Origin: an uncultured Chloroflexus sp.
Lineage (GTDB): Bacteria; Chloroflexota; Chloroflexia; Chloroflexales; Chloroflexaceae
Length of the DNA stretch: 64,000 nt
Assembly (NCBI RefSeq): GCF_937129525.1
Contig: NZ_CAKZNK010000096.1
Coordinates: 1 to 64,000, forward strand
Direction: 5' to 3'
Shown: piece after piece, positions 59,556 through 64,000 of the stretch
Layout: every line of letters starts with the position of its first letter
Position numbering within the stretch: position 1 is the stretch's first letter
Notes under the pieces: generated by a model
Seen by the model: the letters and a program-made list of their open reading frames with translations, nothing else
What the model was told of the DNA's origin: nothing
Database searches by the model: none
Made by a program: the position numbers and the translations under genes

Positions 59556-60599
59556 ATGCGAGCTGCCCGTTTACACGAGTACGATGAGCATCTGAACGTC
59601 CAGCTTCAACTTGAGGATGTCCCGTTGCCCAAAATCACCAAACCCGGTGAAGTAATTGTCCGGATTGGCGCTGCCGGTCTGTGCCGCACCGATCTGCACA
59701 TCATTGAAGGGGTGTGGAAAGACATTCAAGACCCACAGCGCACCTTGCTCCCCTACATTCTCGGCCACGAAAATGCCGGGTGGGTTGAGGAAGTCGGTCC
59801 TGGCGTGACAACGGTCAAGGTCGGCGATCCCGTGATCTGTCATCCTCTGCGTTCGTGCGGCGTTTGTCTGGGCTGCCGGCGCGGGGAAGACATGTACTGC
59901 GAGCATGGCAGTTTTCCCGGTCTCAACTGCGATGGCGGTTTCGCCGAATACATGCTGACTAACGAGCGCGCGCTCATCAAGCTCAATCCGAATGTCGCGC
60001 CGGTTGATGTCGCGCCGCTTGCCGATGCCGGAATCACCGCTTACCGGGTGGCCAAAAAGGCGGCGCGAAAACTCAATCCCGGCCAATATTGCGTCATTCT
60101 CGGCGTAGGTGGTCTGGGTCACATTGCGCTCCAATCGGTGCGCGAGCTTTGCGGCGCGCGGATCATAGCCGTTGATCGATCGGAAGCGGCGCGCAACCTG
60201 GCCCGCGATCTGGGCGCGCATCACGTGCTCGATGGCGGTGACTCAATTGTGCAAGAGGTTAAAGAACTCACTCATGGCGGCGCGCATGTCGTGATCGATT
60301 TCGTTGGTGAGCTGGGCGCCGAGCAGGTTTCCTGGCAAATGCTGCGTCAGGGTGGCACACACTACGTTGTCGGCTATGGCGGCGCGGTCAATGTGCCAAC
60401 GGTTCATATGATCATCACCGAAATCGCCATCGAGGGTAGCCTGGTCGGCAACTATGTAGAACTGGTCGAATTGATGGAACTGAATGCCGAAGGCCGCGTG
60501 AAGCTGCATGGACAGCAATACCGGCTAGACCAGATCAATCAGGCTATCGACGATTTCAAAAACCGGCGCATTGCCGGTCGCGCGGTAATCGTGCCCTGA
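59556..60599 (+). CDS. Zinc-dependent alcohol dehydrogenase (medium-chain, NAD type)
   Basis: 347 residues. Catalytic zinc ligands: C in GLCRTDLHIIEG and H/E in LGHENAGWVEE. Structural zinc: SCGVCLGCRRGEDMYC (four cysteines). The dinucleotide fold is VILGVGGLGHIALQSV, with aspartate at the strand-2 end (IIAVDRS), so NAD preference is expected. It follows the DUF59 gene by 12 bases with GAGGAG. In propane-monooxygenase clusters the equivalent gene oxidises the secondary alcohol. The substrate here is unknown. A terminator follows at 60614. Confidence 0.92.
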   Translation: MRAARLHEYDEHLNVQLQLEDVPLPKITKPGEVIVRIGAAGLCRTDLHIIEGVWKDIQDPQRTLLPYILGHENAGWVEEVGPGVTTVKVGDPVICHPLRSCGVCLGCRRGEDMYCEHGSFPGLNCDGGFAEYMLTNERALIKLNPNVAPVDVAPLADAGITAYRVAKKAARKLNPGQYCVILGVGGLGHIALQSVRELCGARIIAVDRSEAARNLARDLGAHHVLDGGDSIVQEVKELTHGGAHVVIDFVGELGAEQVSWQMLRQGGTHYVVGYGGAVNVPTVHMIITEIAIEGSLVGNYVELVELMELNAEGRVKLHGQQYRLDQINQAIDDFKNRRIAGRAVIVP

Positions 60600-60613
60600 T
60601 TGAGCGCAATTGC

Positions 60614-60650
60614 GGGGGTAGGTTCGCGCAACCTGCCCCCAGATTGTTTC
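60614..60650 (+). terminator. Terminator of the amidohydrolase-DUF59-adh operon
   Basis: GGGGGTAGGTT (60614-60624) pairs with AACCTGCCCCC (60630-60640, one G-U), 5-base loop, followed by AGATTGTTTC. Confidence 0.7.
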
Positions 60651-60855
60651 CCTTGCCAGATCGACACGTTTGGCGGCTCCAGCCCTGTTTTTGCAGTCCG
60701 GTTGCTCGTCGGGAGCGCAATTGACCACGGGCCTGCTCAGCGCAACCTCTTCACCTCCTCTTTATCCCGGCTTCACGCTACCATCATCAGAGCTTCATCA
60801 CGATGCCTTACACTCATAATCGGGATCGCGCATCGTGGTTTACAGGAGCACATTC

Positions 60856-61584
60856 GTGGTAGCATCCTTCAGCGCAGCCGACCTGCACATTCATACCACT
60901 GCCAGTGACGGCACTGCCTCGCCAGAGGCAGTGCTGTCGTATGTTGCCGGCAAGACCGATCTGCGCGTGATCGCAATTACCGATCACGATACGCTGGCCG
61001 GAGCGTTAGTGGCCCGTCGCCTGGCACCGCAGTACGGAATCGAAGTGATCGTTGGCTGCGAAATTTCCACCCAGGTTGGTCATCTGTTAGCTCTGTTCAT
61101 CGAACAACCGGTGCCTGCCGGCCTCGATCTGGCAACCACTGTGGCGCTGGTGCATGCTCAGGGTGGGATGGCATTTGCCGCTCATCCCTTTGGCGCATTA
61201 GTGCCATCAATCGGTCGGCGATGCCTGCTCGGGCCAGAACGGACCGATCTCGACTGGTCATTGCTCGATGGCATAGAGGTCTTCAACGCCAGTTTGTGGT
61301 ATCCGGCCAACAATCGGCGCGCAGCGCGGAAAGCGCAAGCGCTCAGCCTGACGCAAATCGGTGGCAGCGACGCGCACAACCTGGCCATGATTGGCGCCGG
61401 TCGCACGCTGTTTCCCGGACAAAGCGCCGCTGATTTGCGGTATGCGCTGCAACGGCGCGCAACACTGGTGACCGGGAAAGCCTGGGGCTGGCGTGGCGTG
61501 GCCGGTGTTGCGCGCGAACAGATCCAGCAGTGGTTCGATCGCCGCCAGACCGATTCGGTGGAAATGACCGGCTCGCTTCAGTAG
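60856..61584 (+). CDS. PHP-domain metal-dependent phosphoesterase
   Basis: 242 residues from the GTG at 60856, with AGGAG (60844-60848) upstream. The four PHP motifs are present: ADLHIHTTASDGTASP, AITDHDTLAG, VIVGCEIST and FAAHPFG, ending with GGSDAHNLAMIG (final His/Asp). This is the stand-alone TrpH/YciV-like form that acts on 5' phosphates of nucleotides or nucleoside 3',5'-bisphosphates. A weak CATAAT lies at 60815-60820. The DNA from 60650 to 60800 has nothing else recognisable. Confidence 0.88.
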   Translation: MVASFSAADLHIHTTASDGTASPEAVLSYVAGKTDLRVIAITDHDTLAGALVARRLAPQYGIEVIVGCEISTQVGHLLALFIEQPVPAGLDLATTVALVHAQGGMAFAAHPFGALVPSIGRRCLLGPERTDLDWSLLDGIEVFNASLWYPANNRRAARKAQALSLTQIGGSDAHNLAMIGAGRTLFPGQSAADLRYALQRRATLVTGKAWGWRGVAGVAREQIQQWFDRRQTDSVEMTGSLQ

Positions 61585-61587
61585 CGA

Positions 61588-63468
61588 TTACCTGGCCCAC
61601 TCACCGATCGGCGGGCCGGCTTCGAAAAAGATTGTTGGCAAGAGATCGAGTTGTCGGCTGAGCCATGGCAAAGCGGCAGACAGAAGCTGTCGGCGCAGGC
61701 GAGCCGGCAGCAACAAGCCGAGCAATGCTCCGGCGCGAGCCAGTCGGTGTTGCTGGCGGCGAGCCAGTCTAATCAGGCGCGCCGCCAGTCGCGCTTTAGT
61801 CAGGGTCAGGCGTGGCGCTTGCTCCCAACGGTCGAGAAAGCGCGATAGCTCGGCGAGTTCCAGTGGCGGAAAATCGGCACGTTCACCCCATTGGCGCTGA
61901 TGATACTCGATTGCCAGTCTCAGCGCGCGCGTTTCGGCTTCCAGATCGCGCGGTTGCCCATCACGGGCCATAGCGGCCAGCGGCAGCAGCAGGGCGCGCG
62001 TTGCCTGCGATAGAGTCAGCGCATCGTGTAAATAACGCAGACTGGTAACGATCTGGGATACTTCGACATCGAAAGAGGGCGCTTTCAGCGCCACCAGGTC
62101 GGCCAGCTCACCGGCCACTTGCGCCGCATAACCGGCGCGTTCAATCACCAGCGCCGGGTCAGGCAACACCTCGGACAGATAGACCCACACCGGGAGCGCA
62201 ACGGTCGGGCGCATCCACCAGATCCATAGCAACGAAGGCATCACGATGCCGCCAAACCGTTCTATCCCCGGCGATTGCCCAAAATACCAGCCCTGCTCGA
62301 TCAATGACTCTGATTTGAGGTAAGCCGTTGCCACAGCATCGGCAAAAGCGGCGCCATAGACGGCTAACCGATGGGCAAACCACTCGCGCGCAAACGCCGC
62401 TGCATCGATAGCAGGTTGTTGGGCCAGCGCTGCCGTGATCGCGCTACTGGCTTCCGTCCAGAGATTCCAGCCGTTTGGACCAAGCGAAGCCGCGCCGCCA
62501 CCCCACCCGCCGGTGCCATTCCATGCCCAGATCCCGACGCAGCGCGGTTCGGCGGCAGCCCGCCGGATTGCGGCGCTATGCAGCTCTACCACACCGGAGG
62601 GAACCAGGCCAAACAGCTCGTATTCGCGTCGGTTTTGCAACTCGACGATCTGGCGCGGGCCGGGCAGACCAAGCGTGGGATTGACGGGCAACAGGCGGAA
62701 AAAGTCGGCAGGAGTGTGCTTGAGTGAAACCAGCAGATGTGGGTCACGCTGATCGGCAAAGACAGCCCGATAGCGATCTGGCGATGAGAGTAGATCGCCA
62801 GCTTCGCCAATTCCGAGCGTCCACGTCCGCATAATCAGGTGTCGATCAAAGCGATTGCATACCGGCAAGAGTGTTGCGATCAGGCGCCTGATTGCCGCCA
62901 CGTCGTGATAGATCAGATGACCGGTATAACCGGCGCAATCGTGTGCGCCACCTGTCTCGCCGATGCGAATGATCACACCACTCACCATCGGCAGCGCGGT
63001 GAAAAGATCGATCAATGCGGCCTGATTGAGCTCATCCAGCCTGGGATTGCCGGCAAAGAGTGGCCCAACCTGCGATCGCAACTCCGGCGTCATCCACTGC
63101 ATATCACTGGTCACGTAGACCTGCATCCCCCGCGCTGCTGCCTCGGTCAGCAATGGCGCAAGCGCTGCGCGGTAAGCCAGCGCGCGTAACCGGTAAGGGC
63201 TATGTGGCGTGTAGTATGGCTTGGGGGCCTGATCGAATGTGACCAGGTGCGCCAGATTGTCGATCACAATTCCGGTATAACCCTGTGCCTGCGCCGCGGC
63301 CAGATATGTGTGTGCCCGTTCCACGCCGCGTTGTATTTGCGCCTCAGCGACGTATGGCGGCACTGGAAGATCAATCTGGCTAAACGGAAACGATGACCAA
63401 TTCCGCACCGGCGCTGATGGATCGATAAAGGGGCCATTGATGTCAATCAGACGAAGCGAGAGTGTCAT
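61588..63468 (-). CDS. TIM-barrel glycosidase-like protein of unknown function
   Basis: 626 residues, not matched to a named family. The N-terminal half (about 1-400) has a barrel pattern: YTGIVIDNLAHLVTF, MQVYVTSDMQWMTPE, PMVSGVIIRIGETGG, NRFDRHLIMRTWTLGIGE and CVGIWAWNGTGGWG. The conserved IRIGETGG and NGTGGWG loops recall GH67-like (alpha-glucuronidase) barrels, with a glutamate in IGETGG. The C-terminal 200 residues are helical. No signal peptide is visible. A -10 (TATAAT, minus strand, 63514-63519) gives a leader of about 39 bases. It is convergent with the PHP gene, three bases apart. Confidence 0.65.
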   Translation of the reverse strand: MTLSLRLIDINGPFIDPSAPVRNWSSFPFSQIDLPVPPYVAEAQIQRGVERAHTYLAAAQAQGYTGIVIDNLAHLVTFDQAPKPYYTPHSPYRLRALAYRAALAPLLTEAAARGMQVYVTSDMQWMTPELRSQVGPLFAGNPRLDELNQAALIDLFTALPMVSGVIIRIGETGGAHDCAGYTGHLIYHDVAAIRRLIATLLPVCNRFDRHLIMRTWTLGIGEAGDLLSSPDRYRAVFADQRDPHLLVSLKHTPADFFRLLPVNPTLGLPGPRQIVELQNRREYELFGLVPSGVVELHSAAIRRAAAEPRCVGIWAWNGTGGWGGGAASLGPNGWNLWTEASSAITAALAQQPAIDAAAFAREWFAHRLAVYGAAFADAVATAYLKSESLIEQGWYFGQSPGIERFGGIVMPSLLWIWWMRPTVALPVWVYLSEVLPDPALVIERAGYAAQVAGELADLVALKAPSFDVEVSQIVTSLRYLHDALTLSQATRALLLPLAAMARDGQPRDLEAETRALRLAIEYHQRQWGERADFPPLELAELSRFLDRWEQAPRLTLTKARLAARLIRLARRQQHRLARAGALLGLLLPARLRRQLLSAALPWLSRQLDLLPTIFFEAGPPIGEWAR

Positions 63469-63678
63469 AGCTGCAACGGTTCAGCATCAATATCAAGCCA
63501 GTGTTAAGATTTGATTATACCTGAGTAAAATATCAATTCAAGGGAAGATCAGGTAACACAAAGCGGGGAAAGTGATCATTTGAGGGAAGCAATTCGTTCG
63601 CCAGAAAAATCAGGACGCGAGCATTGGGGAAACTGCCAGAGTCAACGCAGTGCGCAGCGAGCCGAAGACCAAAACCTC

Positions 63679-63707
63679 TTTACAATACAGAACAATTGTG
63701 CTACAAT
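63679..63707 (+). promoter_or_regulatory. Promoter of the last, partial gene
   Basis: TTTACA (63679-63684), 17-base spacer, TACAAT (63702-63707), within TGCTACAAT. The start point near 63714 gives a 40-base leader with GAGGAGC. Confidence 0.6.
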
Positions 63708-63753
63708 GTCCGCACTTAACGAAGCAGTACGGGCAAGGAAGAGGAGCAACGCA

Positions 63754-64000
63754 ATGATAGGCCGCAACCGAGTTCACGTCATTACCGAAGCCATTACTCT
63801 CCAGTACGCCAACGGCAAGAGCGTAGCCCGACTGGTAGGCGGCAAACGCTTTTCCCCTTATATCGGCTTCCACATCGAAATCGGGCGTGACGACGAACTC
63901 GATGCTCGTCTGAAAGCGGCCCAAATCGCGCAAATCGAAATTAAACACCAGCGTCAGGGCGGGGCGGAAGTGATCCGCCACTGGGCGCTCGGCGAGACCA
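63754..64000 (+). CDS. Unrecognised gene, 5' part (runs off the window)
   Basis: The frame opens with an ATG at 63754, GAGGAGC 7 bases upstream, and continues past the window edge for at least 82 codons. The visible residues begin MIGRNRVHVITEAITLQYAN, then GKSVARLVGGKRFSPYIGFH and IEIGRDDELDARLKAAQIAQ, then IEIKHQRQGGAEVIRHWALG. A mixed alpha/beta start is suggested, but no family was recognised and the product may lie in a mobile or accessory region. Length, domains and role cannot be given from this part. Confidence 0.7.
   Translation, partial: MIGRNRVHVITEAITLQYANGKSVARLVGGKRFSPYIGFHIEIGRDDELDARLKAAQIAQIEIKHQRQGGAEVIRHWALGET

Overview
The window looks like bacterial chromosome from a filamentous anoxygenic phototroph of the Chloroflexota (Chloroflexus/Roseiflexus-like). 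This placement is an inference from moderately high GC content, the style of the proteins (Pro/Thr-rich linkers before SH3b or GH18 domains, DICT-STAS proteins, M32 and M42 peptidases, many pseudoenzymes) and gene arrangement. No 16S rRNA is present to confirm it. It is mostly ordinary core and housekeeping DNA with short operons on both strands. No CRISPR array, transposase or prophage was seen.

Layout. 1-3.57 kb: end of tuf, then secE-nusG-rplK-rplA-[L10 leader]-rplJ-rplL, closed by a terminator; rpoB does not follow. 3.6-9.1 kb: a membrane protein, a large NTPase-like/helical-repeat protein, the signal recognition particle RNA (minus strand, 7984-8071), a one-TM protein, and a 200-bp tandem duplication of the 3' end of cdd. 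9.1-14 kb: cdd, a CNNM/CorC-like protein and prs (minus), tRNA-Gln(TTG), ettA. 14.4-19.5 kb: a class III aminotransferase, a pseudokinase with an SH3b domain, an acetyltransferase, a nucleotidyltransferase-fold protein, then fur/zur-like and rpsR. 19.5-28.2 kb: gatA, a clostripain-like protein lacking its catalytic residues, and a MarR-controlled heterodimeric ABC exporter. 28.4-36.5 kb: S9 peptidase, a double-HTH regulator, glycosyltransferase, SH3b protein, GNAT, dual-specificity phosphatase, DUF2156 protein, udk. 36.7-46.4 kb: a YugP-type protease with a 46-residue partner, a YtxH-like protein, gdhA, M42 peptidase, zincin, GH18 protein, TPR membrane protein, M32 carboxypeptidase, class I aminotransferase. 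46.5-53.1 kb: membrane proteins, a MoeA-like domain protein, a TPR solenoid, a GT4 enzyme, a DICT-STAS protein. 53.1-54.35 kb: an AT-rich stretch with one four-TM protein.

The most system-like locus is 54.36-60.6 kb. An OmpR-type response regulator and a GAF-rich histidine kinase run divergently from an amidohydrolase / DUF59 / Zn-alcohol dehydrogenase operon. That trio is known as the accessory set of propane-type soluble di-iron monooxygenase clusters, but no monooxygenase is in the window. The kinase is split by an exact 7-bp tandem duplication; removing one copy restores an 808-residue protein. An 11-bp-period direct repeat in the divergent intergenic region is a good candidate operator. 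The window ends with PHP-domain and TIM-barrel-like genes and the start of an unrecognised gene.

A recurrent promoter signature is visible throughout: an extended -10 element close to TGGTAnnAT on both strands, usually 20-70 bases before the start codon and also in front of the SRP RNA and tRNA genes.
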